From Gammaproteobacteria bacterium (lineage in GTDB: Bacteria; Pseudomonadota; Gammaproteobacteria; Pseudomonadales; Halieaceae), in assembly GCA_018222695.1 (NCBI GenBank), contig JAAEZV010000111.1, forward strand, positions 1-5,907: DNA of 5,907 bases, written 5' to 3'. Under the pieces are notes generated by a model. That model was not told the DNA's origin. It did no database searches and saw only the letters and a list, made by a program, of their open reading frames with translations. Of the stretch, positions 1-5,907 are shown piece after piece (within the stretch, counting starts at the first letter, position 1; each line of letters begins with the position of its first letter). Position numbers and translations under genes: made by a program.

Positions 1-18
1 GCGCCCACTGCCAGACAG

Positions 19-150
19 TCAAAGAGGCAGTTCGGTGGTGTGTTTCATGGTCTCCGTGACAAAGCTTGCGCTAACGTCAAAGAGATCTGCCTTTATGAGT
101 TGCTGATATAACGCATCGCAACCCGGCATATCGGGCACCACTGCTTTACG
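19..150 (-). pseudogene. Lrp/AsnC-family regulator, C-terminal remnant (5' part deleted)
   Basis: Reading the minus strand down to a TGA at 19-21 gives about 43 residues that look like the end of an Lrp/AsnC regulator. They include VVPDM, an ALYQQLI helix and the ending KHTTELPL. This matches the last part of the RAM ligand-binding domain, which in this family reads roughly DYLLRVVVPDM...LY..LI...TTALPL. The intact regulator at 781-1254 shares the TTELPL ending but differs elsewhere, so this is a diverged paralog and not a duplicate. The helix-turn-helix and the first ~100 residues are missing. Upstream of about position 150 the frame stays open for only a few more codons (stop at 169-171), and those codons lie antisense to the aminotransferase remnant. 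It cannot bind DNA and is almost certainly non-functional. The identification rests on a short stretch, but the pattern is characteristic. Confidence 0.75.
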
Positions 151-153
151 GAT
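141..153. other. Probable deletion joint between two truncated genes
   Basis: Lrp/AsnC homology on the minus strand runs rightward to about 150 (the R-K-A-V-V-P-D-M stretch). Class V aminotransferase homology on the plus strand begins at about 141-147 (LLYGFVVRLLND). The two homologies meet within about a dozen bases and each protein is missing its entire N-terminal part. One deletion taking out the facing 5' halves of a divergent pair explains both truncations. No insertion-sequence ends or target duplications are visible. The exact breakpoint and any microhomology cannot be fixed without the undeleted relative. Confidence 0.6.
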
Positions 154-692
154 TTGTGGTGCGGTTGCTCAATGATCTGTTTGGGATTCAGGCTAGGGGC
201 GGTTGCTCATGCGCCGGGCCCTACGGCCATACTCTGCTCGATCTGACACCCGAGCATTCCGAGGCGCTGGCTGCCGAGGTGAGGCGCGGGTTTGGCTGCC
301 TTCGCCCCGGCTGGGTGAGATTCAACCTCCACTGGCTGAGTGCTGAGGAGGAAGTTGATTACGTGTTAAGTGCGATGACGCTAATTGCAAGATGGGGCAG
401 CAGACTTTTGCCTTCCTATAGCCTCGATACCAAAACAGGGTTATGGCAACACCGTGACTGTAACGAAGCGCCGCCCGCCTCGCTCGACAACTTTATGCTG
501 GCTGAGTCACCGAAAGCGTCCTCAGCGAATTGCCGTTCGCCTGTTGAGCTCTTGGACATTGCGGAGCAGGCACTGTCGAGCGGCGCACCACATCATCATC
601 GCCTGCAGGCCTCAGAGGCCCGACACAAGGCACCGTGGCCCAGTCAGGCCGAGGCACTGTGCTGGTTTCTCAGACCGCATGACGCACCCTGA
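141..692 (+). pseudogene. Class V aminotransferase / cysteine-desulfurase-like protein, C-terminal remnant
   Basis: The plus-strand frame ending in TGA at 690-692 encodes the C-terminal third of a large class V PLP-dependent enzyme (family members are about 500-600 residues, from memory). Recognisable blocks, in order, are LLNDLFGIQARGGCSCAGP, then PGWVRFNLHWLSAEEE, then LLPSYSLDTKTGLWQHRD. The GGCSCAGPYGH loop corresponds to the catalytic-cysteine loop of SufS-type desulfurases. The PLP-binding lysine and the whole N-terminal large domain are absent, so the enzyme cannot be active. Upstream of about 141 the frame no longer resembles the family, and in-frame stops occur at 57, 72 and 96. A GTG at 156 gives a nominal 178-residue ORF, but no ribosome binding site precedes it. 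From the joint to the stop there is no frameshift or internal stop, so the loss looks recent or the product is tolerated. It could be called as a hypothetical CDS at 156-692. Confidence 0.75.
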
Positions 693-711
693 ATCATCGG
701 AGCCGTTATTC

Positions 712-760
712 CCGGCGCAAAATATTTACTAGCTCCGTTACGGACGGTATCCCGCGCCGG
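712..760. terminator. Nested inverted repeat between convergent genes (possible terminator)
   Basis: The 88-bp gap between the aminotransferase remnant and the convergent regulator contains the arms CCGGCGC (712-718) and GCGCCGG (754-760). A smaller hairpin, TCCG-TTA-CGGA, lies between them at 734-744. The position suits a bidirectional transcription end, but the outer loop is long (35 nt) and no T-run follows on either strand, so a classical intrinsic terminator is not shown. Confidence 0.25.
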
Positions 761-780
761 CTTAAGGGTGTGATCACTCC

Positions 781-1254
781 TTATTCCGATTCCATCAGCA
801 ACGGTAGCTCGGTCGTATTCTTGATCTCTGTCACGGCAATGTGAGAGTGCAGCTCCCGAATCGCATCTGACGCCGACAAAGTGTTGCGCACGAAATCTTC
901 GTAATGCCGGATGTCGCGGCACACAATTTTGAGCACATAGTCCCAGATCCCCGCCATGGTGTAGCACTCCACCACTTCGGGATGGCACTCCACGCTGCGC
1001 TCGAAAGCGAGCAAATTCTGTTTGCCCACCTGGTTCAGATTGACGGTGGCGAACACCACTACCTCCAACCCCAGCTTTTGGCGATCCAGCAAGGCGACCC
1101 GTCGATCAATCACGCCGGCCTCCTCCAACTTGTTCACCCGGCGCCAACAGGGGGACTGGGAGAGGTGGACCTGCGTGGCAAGGTCAGCGGTAGAAATAGT
1201 GGCATCGCGCTGCAGCGCCCCGAGGATCTGAATATCGATTTTCTGTAAATTCAT
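781..1254 (-). CDS. Lrp/AsnC-family transcriptional regulator
   Basis: This 157-residue protein has the normal length and layout of the feast/famine regulators. Residues ~4-52 form the winged helix-turn-helix: IDIQILGALQRDATIS, then ADLATQVHLSQSPCWRRVNKL, then EEAGVIDR. A linker strand follows (RRVALLDRQKLGLEV). Residues ~65-152 form the RAM ligand-binding domain, with the conserved turn MAGIWDYVLKIVCRD at 100-114 and the closing KNTTELPL. Family members bind DNA as dimers to octamers and respond to amino acids or related metabolites. The ATG at 1252-1254 begins directly at the family N-terminus, with only a weak purine stretch (AGAGAA) about 10 nt upstream. The gene is divergent from the 2-oxoacid oxidoreductase across an AT-rich, palindrome-containing gap. 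I infer that it controls that gene and itself. The effector is unknown; an aromatic or branched-chain amino acid or 2-oxo acid would fit. Confidence 0.93.
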   Translation of the reverse strand: MNLQKIDIQILGALQRDATISTADLATQVHLSQSPCWRRVNKLEEAGVIDRRVALLDRQKLGLEVVVFATVNLNQVGKQNLLAFERSVECHPEVVECYTMAGIWDYVLKIVCRDIRHYEDFVRNTLSASDAIRELHSHIAVTEIKNTTELPLLMESE

Positions 1255-1270
1255 GGATCATTTATTCTCT

Positions 1271-1296
1271 GATATTTATTAATAAGACTAAATATC
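1271..1296. promoter_or_regulatory. Candidate Lrp/AsnC operator: two overlapping palindromes
   Basis: In the divergent region the arms GATATTT (1271-1277) and AAATATC (1290-1296) form a perfect inverted repeat with a 12-bp centre. Overlapping it is the perfect 10-bp palindrome TTATTAATAA (1276-1285). The surroundings are much more AT-rich than the neighbouring genes. Lrp-type regulators typically bind AT-rich imperfect palindromes of about 15 bp and often regulate themselves. The site lies 17 bp from the regulator start and about 95 bp upstream of the oxidoreductase start, where it could affect both promoters. AT-rich DNA yields palindromes easily by chance. No convincing -35/-10 pair was found; TAAAAT at 1301-1306 is the best -10-like hexamer reading rightward. 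Confidence 0.45.
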
Positions 1297-1380
1297 CCAC
1301 TAAAATCCGATAAAGGCCACAAATCGAATACGAATACCTCTCGCTCTCGGCCACACTATGTTCTGCCAAACATTACATTT

Positions 1381-1386
1381 AGAGGG
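1381..1386 (+). promoter_or_regulatory. Ribosome binding site deciding the oxidoreductase start
   Basis: AGAGGG contains a GAGG core five bases before the ATG at 1391. The upstream in-frame ATG at 1358 is preceded by a pyrimidine-rich stretch (CTCTCGCTCTCGGCCACACT) with no Shine-Dalgarno match. The residues between the two ATGs do not resemble the family N-terminus, which begins around SLDDKY. I therefore prefer the start at 1391. Confidence 0.55.
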
Positions 1387-1390
1387 CGTC

Positions 1391-4300
1391 ATGGGGCAGG
1401 CCGAAGCATCTTTTCTCAAAGCCGTATCGCTGGACGATAAATACGCCCTAGACCAAACCCGGGCCTATATGACAGGCGTTGAAGCGTTGGTAAGACTGCC
1501 GATGCTGCAGCACCAGCGAGATGCCGCGAGAGGGCTCAACACGGCAGGATTCGTCTCCGGATATCGAGGCAGCCCGCTTGGGGGAGTCGATCAGGCCATG
1601 TGGAGGGCGCAATCCTTTCTCGAGCGCCACCACATCCACTTTCAGCCGGGCATCAACGAGGAGCTTGCCGCCACCGCCGTCTGGGGCAGTCAGCAGACCA
1701 CGCTCTTCCCCGAGGCTCGATACGACGGGGTCTTCGGCATGTGGTACGGCAAGGGACCTGGCGTAGACCGCAGCATGGACGTGTTCAAGCATGCCAATGC
1801 CTTTGGCACCAGCCGCCATGGCGGCGTGTTGGCGGTCGCCGGCGACGACCACGCCTGTAAATCTTCCACGCTGCCACATCAGTCAGAGCACATGTTCATG
1901 GGAGCCTCAATTCCCGTACTGGCGCCCGCCGATGTTCAGGAGGTTCTGGATCTCGGTATTTTTGGTTGGGAACTGTCTCGATACTGCGGCTGCTGGGTGG
2001 GCCTCAAGGCAATTACCGAGAATATGGACTCCGCGATTTCAGCGGATATCGATCCGTCCCGCGTCAGCATTCTGATCCCCGAGGATTTTCAACTGCCCGC
2101 AGAGGGCGTCCATGCGCGCTGGCCCGATCAGCCACTGGAGCAGGAGAGACGACTCAACAAGTTCAAGATTTATGCGGCGCGGGAATTTGCGCGCGTCAAT
2201 CGATTGAACCATGTAGTGATAGACAGCCCGAATCCCCGGTTGGGCATTGTGACTTCGGGCAAAGCCTATCTCGACGTCATGCAGGCGCTGGAGGACATGG
2301 GGATTGATCAGGAGCTCGCAGCAGCCGTCGGCATCCGCGTGTTCAAAGTGGGTATGCCTTGGCCGCTGGAGCCCGAGGGCATTCATCAGTTTGCCGAAGG
2401 GCTCGAGGAAGTGCTCGTTGTCGAAGAGAAACGGTCTGTGATCGAGGACCAGCTGACATCACAGCTCTACAACTATCCGGTCGCAGCGCGCCCTATCGTA
2501 GTCGGGGAATTCGACGAACGTGGCGCCGATCTGGTGCCCAATACTGGCGAGCTCACTCCCGCTATGGTCGCGCTGGCCATAGCCAGTCGTCTGCGACGCT
2601 TTTTCACCAGTGCGGATCTGGAGTCTCGTATTGCCTGGATCGAGCAGAAGGAACGCGCGCTGACCGCGAACCAGTCCCCCGCCGCACGCGCTCCGCATTT
2701 TTGCTCGGGATGCCCCCATAACACCTCGACCAAAGTGCCCGACGGCAGTCATGCGATGGGGGGTATTGGCTGCCACTACATGGCAACGTGGATGCCTGAT
2801 CGCAATACCCACACCTTTGCCCAGATGGGTGGCGAGGGTGTCACCTGGCTGGGTCAGGCACCCTTTACCAACACTCAGCACGTCTTCCAAAACCTAGGGG
2901 ATGGCACTTATTTTCACTCCGGAATTCTGGCGATCCGTGCGGCCATCGCGGCCGGCGTCAACATCACCTACAAAATTCTGCTGAACGACGCCGTCGCCAT
3001 GACTGGCGGGCAACCCCTTGACGGTCAACTCACGGTCAAAAATCTGATCCAACAACTGAGAGGCGAGGGCGTCCATCGCATCGCGCTGGTGTCTGATCAG
3101 CCGCAACACCATCGCAGACAATTAGAGCAAATTCAGGGCCTCACCCTCGACCATCGCGATGATCTTGATGCCGTGCAAAGAGCACTTCGGGAGGTTGAGG
3201 GGTGCTCGGTCATTATTTACCAGCAACCCTGTGCGGCCGAAAAGAGACGCAAACTAAAAAGGCTGCCTCAAAAAGAGGCGGGGCGTCGCATCGTCATCAA
3301 CGACGAAGTGTGCGAAGGCTGCGGTGACTGCGGCGTGCAATCGAACTGTCTATCGATCATGCCTAAGGAAACGGCGCTGGGGAGAAAGCGTCAAATCAAT
3401 CAGTCAGCCTGCAATCTCGATTACAGCTGTGTGAAAGGATTTTGCCCGAGCTTCGTCTCGGTGATCGACGCGAAACTGAAGAAATCTCCCGGCGCTGACA
3501 GCACGCAGGTGGTGTTCCCGCCGCTCCCACCCGCCGAAACCCCCGAGCTGGCCCAGCCATGGAACATGGTTGTATCGGGTGTCGGTGGCACCGGCGTGCT
3601 CACCGTGACGGCATTAGTCGCCATGGCCGCCCACATTGAGGGGAAAGGCTGCGCGACGCTGAATCAAACGGGGCTGGCGCAAAAATTTGGCGCCGTTGTG
3701 AGTCATGCGAGAGTGGCGCCGCAACAGACTGATATCAAGGCCGTCAGAGTACCCGCCGGAGAGGCCGACCTGCTGATTGGGTGTGATCTGGTGGTCAGCG
3801 CCAGCTACGAGACGATGGGGAAAACCGCCGAGGACAGAACCTACGCAATCATCAATGACGCAGAACAACCCACTGCGGCTTTCATACATGACCCCGATGC
3901 GCAGCTGCCCGCTACCGCTCTGCGAGCCCATATTCTCGAGCAATGTAGTCACGACCAGGTGACGTTTGTTGACGCCAGTCTGGTGGCATCACGACTCTTG
4001 GGCGACTCAATCTATGCCAATCTGTTCCTGCTCGGCATCGCACATCAATTGGGCAAGGTACCCGTCAGCGCCGAGGCACTGAACGCCGCCATCGCGCTCA
4101 ACGGGGTGGAGATAGAGGCGAATCAAAAAGCATTCATCATGGGATGTCGCTTCGCCGTCTGGCCAGAGAAGGTGCTGGCCTTGCTCGAGCCCTCCGATCA
4201 AAGCCTCCATAAACATGAGCCGGCAGAAACGATAGGGCTGGACGAGCTCATTGATGATCGCGCGCGTCGACTGGTGGCGTATCAGTCAGAGTCGCTTGCC

Positions 4301-4918
4301 AAGGCCTATCGAAACCGAGTAGAAACCATCCGGCAACAGGACCCCAAAGCCAGCCATTCTGAGTCGATTACCCATGTCGTCGCCAAGCAACTCTACCGGT
4401 TGATGGCCATCAAAGATGAATATGAAGTCGCCCGCCTGTTTTCGAGCGATGCGTTTCGCGCGGAGCTCGAAGCCCAATTTGAGCCCGGGTACCGCCTGCA
4501 ATTCCATCTGGCGCCGCCCATTCTCAGCCGCATCGATCACTTAACGGGCCGTATCAGAAAAAGAGCCTTGGGCGGCTGGATGATGATTGTTTTCAGATTG
4601 CTCGCTGCATTACGCCAACTCCGTAATACGCCCCTCGATCTCTTCGCATTGACCGCTGAACGCCGGTCGGCCCGGTCGGACCTCGATAACTATCTCGACG
4701 ATCTTGACCTGATCCAAAGTCATCTCAGCACCGACAGCAGAGATGACGCACGCCATTTGGCCCAGCTTCCCGAAAAACTCAGAGGCTACGGAGTCGTGCG
4801 TGAAAAAGCGCGCGCCGCCTTACAGGCTGAGCGAGACGCGCTTCGTCAAAAGCTGGCATCGGGAGGCGCGGCGGCGCCCGGACTCAGACTGTGGCCCGCC
4901 GACAACGCCCAAGCATAG
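1391..4918 (+). CDS. Fused indolepyruvate-type 2-oxoacid:ferredoxin oxidoreductase (IorA-IorB fusion)
   Basis: This cytoplasmic 1175-residue enzyme should oxidatively decarboxylate a 2-oxo acid to its acyl-CoA while reducing ferredoxin (for indolepyruvate, the product is indoleacetyl-CoA plus CO2). Positions below count from the ATG at 1391. The N-terminal pyruvate-oxidoreductase-like domain shows GYRGSPLGG (57-65) and GMWYGKGPGVDR (116-127). The thiamine-pyrophosphate domain has the CSGCPH motif (438-443), the GDG motif (503-505) and LNDAVAMTGGQ. An iron-sulfur segment carries Cys 641, 644, 647 and 653, then 674, 680 and 685. The IorB/gamma-like domain starts near 724, with the nucleotide-fold glycines GVGGTG (730-735) and NQTGLAQKFGAVVSHARV. 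The remaining ~230 residues match the C-terminal DUF6537 domain of the fused proteins (KDEYEVARL, FHLAPPIL, LPEKLRGYG). Length and order are complete, with no frameshift. An ATG at 1358 would add 11 residues but lacks a ribosome binding site. The exact substrate is uncertain, because fused relatives act on aryl-pyruvates or on branched-chain 2-oxo acids. The divergent Lrp/AsnC gene is the likely regulator. Confidence 0.93.
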   Translation: MGQAEASFLKAVSLDDKYALDQTRAYMTGVEALVRLPMLQHQRDAARGLNTAGFVSGYRGSPLGGVDQAMWRAQSFLERHHIHFQPGINEELAATAVWGSQQTTLFPEARYDGVFGMWYGKGPGVDRSMDVFKHANAFGTSRHGGVLAVAGDDHACKSSTLPHQSEHMFMGASIPVLAPADVQEVLDLGIFGWELSRYCGCWVGLKAITENMDSAISADIDPSRVSILIPEDFQLPAEGVHARWPDQPLEQERRLNKFKIYAAREFARVNRLNHVVIDSPNPRLGIVTSGKAYLDVMQALEDMGIDQELAAAVGIRVFKVGMPWPLEPEGIHQFAEGLEEVLVVEEKRSVIEDQLTSQLYNYPVAARPIVVGEFDERGADLVPNTGELTPAMVALAIASRLRRFFTSADLESRIAWIEQKERALTANQSPAARAPHFCSGCPHNTSTKVPDGSHAMGGIGCHYMATWMPDRNTHTFAQMGGEGVTWLGQAPFTNTQHVFQNLGDGTYFHSGILAIRAAIAAGVNITYKILLNDAVAMTGGQPLDGQLTVKNLIQQLRGEGVHRIALVSDQPQHHRRQLEQIQGLTLDHRDDLDAVQRALREVEGCSVIIYQQPCAAEKRRKLKRLPQKEAGRRIVINDEVCEGCGDCGVQSNCLSIMPKETALGRKRQINQSACNLDYSCVKGFCPSFVSVIDAKLKKSPGADSTQVVFPPLPPAETPELAQPWNMVVSGVGGTGVLTVTALVAMAAHIEGKGCATLNQTGLAQKFGAVVSHARVAPQQTDIKAVRVPAGEADLLIGCDLVVSASYETMGKTAEDRTYAIINDAEQPTAAFIHDPDAQLPATALRAHILEQCSHDQVTFVDASLVASRLLGDSIYANLFLLGIAHQLGKVPVSAEALNAAIALNGVEIEANQKAFIMGCRFAVWPEKVLALLEPSDQSLHKHEPAETIGLDELIDDRARRLVAYQSESLAKAYRNRVETIRQQDPKASHSESITHVVAKQLYRLMAIKDEYEVARLFSSDAFRAELEAQFEPGYRLQFHLAPPILSRIDHLTGRIRKRALGGWMMIVFRLLAALRQLRNTPLDLFALTAERRSARSDLDNYLDDLDLIQSHLSTDSRDDARHLAQLPEKLRGYGVVREKARAALQAERDALRQKLASGGAAAPGLRLWPADNAQA

Positions 4919-4945
4919 GGCGCCTAGGGCGACGATCGCTAAGGG

Positions 4946-5907
4946 CTAGCGGATCTCAATAATCTGGAAATCCTGAGCCGCTGTACGCCAGTCCAACAAG
5001 ATGTCGTAGACCTTGCCATCCATCACGGCGTCACCTAAGGAAATTTGGCTATCAGAGACCGAGCACTGGGCTTCCGACAGGTCTACCTGATCCCCAGCGC
5101 CCAAAAACGGTTTGTGGAAGCGCGTGACAGTGAAGGTCGAGCTGCTCTCCGTGAATTGGCCGTTTTGGTTATAGGCCCGCGCCGTGATGACGTGCTCTCC
5201 CGGCGCCATGTTGCTGTAGTTCCAGGCGAGCGAGAAACCTGAGCTAGAGGAGTTATCAATATCCGGGAAAATATTTCCTACGTCGCCTCGCGCGCCCCCA
5301 TAGGGCGCGTCAAATGCGTAGACGCCGTCGAACCAGATCTCGATCCGATCGATCCCCACAGTGGCGACAGACCAGCCGCGCAGGTTCCCCACCCCGGAAT
5401 AGACGCTGCCGGCCACAGGTTCCTCGAGTGCGAGTCGCAAGGTTTCCCCTGCCGCCAGTGCAGGCTCAAATTTTGGCTCCAACAGACAGTCGGCAACGAC
5501 CTGCTGCACCGTAAACGCATTGCCCTGCAAACTGCCACCACAGGAGCTGTCGACACGTAGCAACCGATACCCACTGGCCGGTGCAAAGTTGACGGTCAGC
5601 GATTCGCCGGTTTTGACGAGGCGGGCGGTGTGCCCTGTGGCAGTACCCTCACTCGATGAAGTCGTTCTCACCTCAGTATAAGTGCCGTCGTAATCGTCTT
5701 CCCACAGCAGGTGGAGCGATTCGACCAACTTGTCAGCCGTGGGATCGTAGTAGGTCACCCAAGACTCCACATAAGTTGTGCCAAACTGACTCGTCTCGCC
5801 TGGCACCCCGCAGAGTGTTAACGCTCGTATTGCGCCAGGGTCCATCACAAGATCTCCCGGCTCATAAGTAGAGGTTTCTGTGTTGCCTGCAGAGGTGAGA
5901 CCTGAGA
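4946..5907 (-). CDS. Secreted or surface protein with InlB-B-like repeat and Ig-like domain (5' end outside window)
   Basis: The frame ending in TAG at 4946-4948 stays open to the window edge, so the N-terminus and any signal peptide are not visible; 319 residues can be read. A GTG/ATG pair at 5843-5848 is an internal possibility, but the reading frame and protein character continue upstream of it (TETSTYEPGDL), so I treat the gene as partial. Counting from the GTG at 5848, residues ~72-128 look like a divergent InlB B-repeat: FAPASGYRLLRVDSSCGG, then NAFTVQQVVADC, with two cysteines (103 and 121) placed to pair. Residues ~137-244 (5117-5440) form a beta-rich Ig-like module with the core GNLRGWSV, IDRIEIWFDGVYAFDAPYGG, then APGEHVITARAYNQNG. 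About 55 C-terminal residues follow. This repeated layout is known from exported proteins of gammaproteobacteria. The function is unknown. Residues are rich in S, T, G and D with few lysines, as is common for extracellular proteins. It converges on the oxidoreductase gene with 27 bp between stops. Confidence 0.72.
   Translation of the reverse strand, partial: SGLTSAGNTETSTYEPGDLVMDPGAIRALTLCGVPGETSQFGTTYVESWVTYYDPTADKLVESLHLLWEDDYDGTYTEVRTTSSSEGTATGHTARLVKTGESLTVNFAPASGYRLLRVDSSCGGSLQGNAFTVQQVVADCLLEPKFEPALAAGETLRLALEEPVAGSVYSGVGNLRGWSVATVGIDRIEIWFDGVYAFDAPYGGARGDVGNIFPDIDNSSSSGFSLAWNYSNMAPGEHVITARAYNQNGQFTESSSTFTVTRFHKPFLGAGDQVDLSEAQCSVSDSQISLGDAVMDGKVYDILLDWRTAAQDFQIIEIR

Noticed and set aside
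1..155. Possible N-terminal part of the class V enzyme in another frame, which would make it a simple frameshift
   Set aside because: None of the three plus-strand frames resembles the family upstream of about 141, and the minus strand there encodes an Lrp/AsnC C-terminus, so truncation by deletion fits better.
608..620. Near-perfect palindrome GGCCTCAGAGGCC
   Set aside because: It is a short, single occurrence inside the former coding region, with no T-run or neighbouring signal, so chance is the best explanation.
385..732. Overlapping plus-strand open frame of 115 codons inside the aminotransferase remnant
   Set aside because: It is out of frame with a segment of clear class V aminotransferase homology and its translation resembles no family.
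904..1248. Plus-strand open frame antisense to the Lrp/AsnC gene
   Set aside because: It mirrors the codons of a well-supported regulator on the other strand and has no ribosome binding site or recognisable motif.
2459..2890. Minus-strand open frame antisense to the thiamine-pyrophosphate domain
   Set aside because: It is a shadow of the oxidoreductase gene in GC-rich DNA, with a low-complexity, unfamily-like translation.
4916..4931. Direct repeat TAGGGCG-CC-TAGGGCG at the end of the oxidoreductase gene
   Set aside because: Seven-base repeats separated by two bases occur easily by chance. There is no third full copy and no sign of an attachment site or terminator in this 27-bp convergent gap, where the small GCGA-CGA-TCGC hairpin is too weak.
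1..5907. Search for a mobile element, CRISPR, phage, toxin-antitoxin or defence system
   Set aside because: No transposase, integrase, repeat-spacer array, terminal inverted repeats or defence-type motif was seen by reading both strands.

Overview
The window reads as ordinary chromosomal DNA of a moderately GC-rich proteobacterium. The fused indolepyruvate-type oxidoreductase and the secreted InlB/Ig-like protein both fit a gammaproteobacterium, possibly marine, but this is an inference from protein character only. I see no RNA gene, insertion sequence, CRISPR array or phage gene.

Layout. (1) Positions 19-692 hold two broken genes lying head to head. On the minus strand is the last ~43 codons of an Lrp/AsnC-family regulator. 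On the plus strand is the C-terminal ~180 codons of a class V (cysteine-desulfurase-like) PLP enzyme. Both lose homology at the same point, about 141-153, as expected if one deletion removed the facing 5' halves of a divergent regulator/enzyme pair. (2) A second, intact Lrp/AsnC regulator lies on the minus strand (781-1254). (3) A 136-bp AT-rich divergent control region (1255-1390) carries two overlapping inverted repeats. (4) A very large plus-strand gene (1391-4918) encodes a fused thiamine-pyrophosphate/iron-sulfur 2-oxoacid:ferredoxin oxidoreductase of the indolepyruvate type. (5) A minus-strand gene (4946 to the window end, 5' end missing) encodes a probable secreted protein with an InlB-B-like repeat and an Ig-like domain.

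How they work together. The intact regulator and the oxidoreductase form a divergent pair, so the regulator probably senses an amino acid or its 2-oxo acid and controls the oxidoreductase, which would convert the transaminated acid to an acyl-CoA while reducing ferredoxin. The substrate class (aryl-pyruvate or branched-chain 2-oxo acid) cannot be settled from sequence alone. The broken pair at the left end looks like a second regulator/enzyme unit that has been lost. The surface protein at the right converges on the oxidoreductase with only 27 bp between stop codons and is probably unrelated in function.

No previously undescribed system is evident. The most informative observation is the shared deletion joint in the two pseudogenes.
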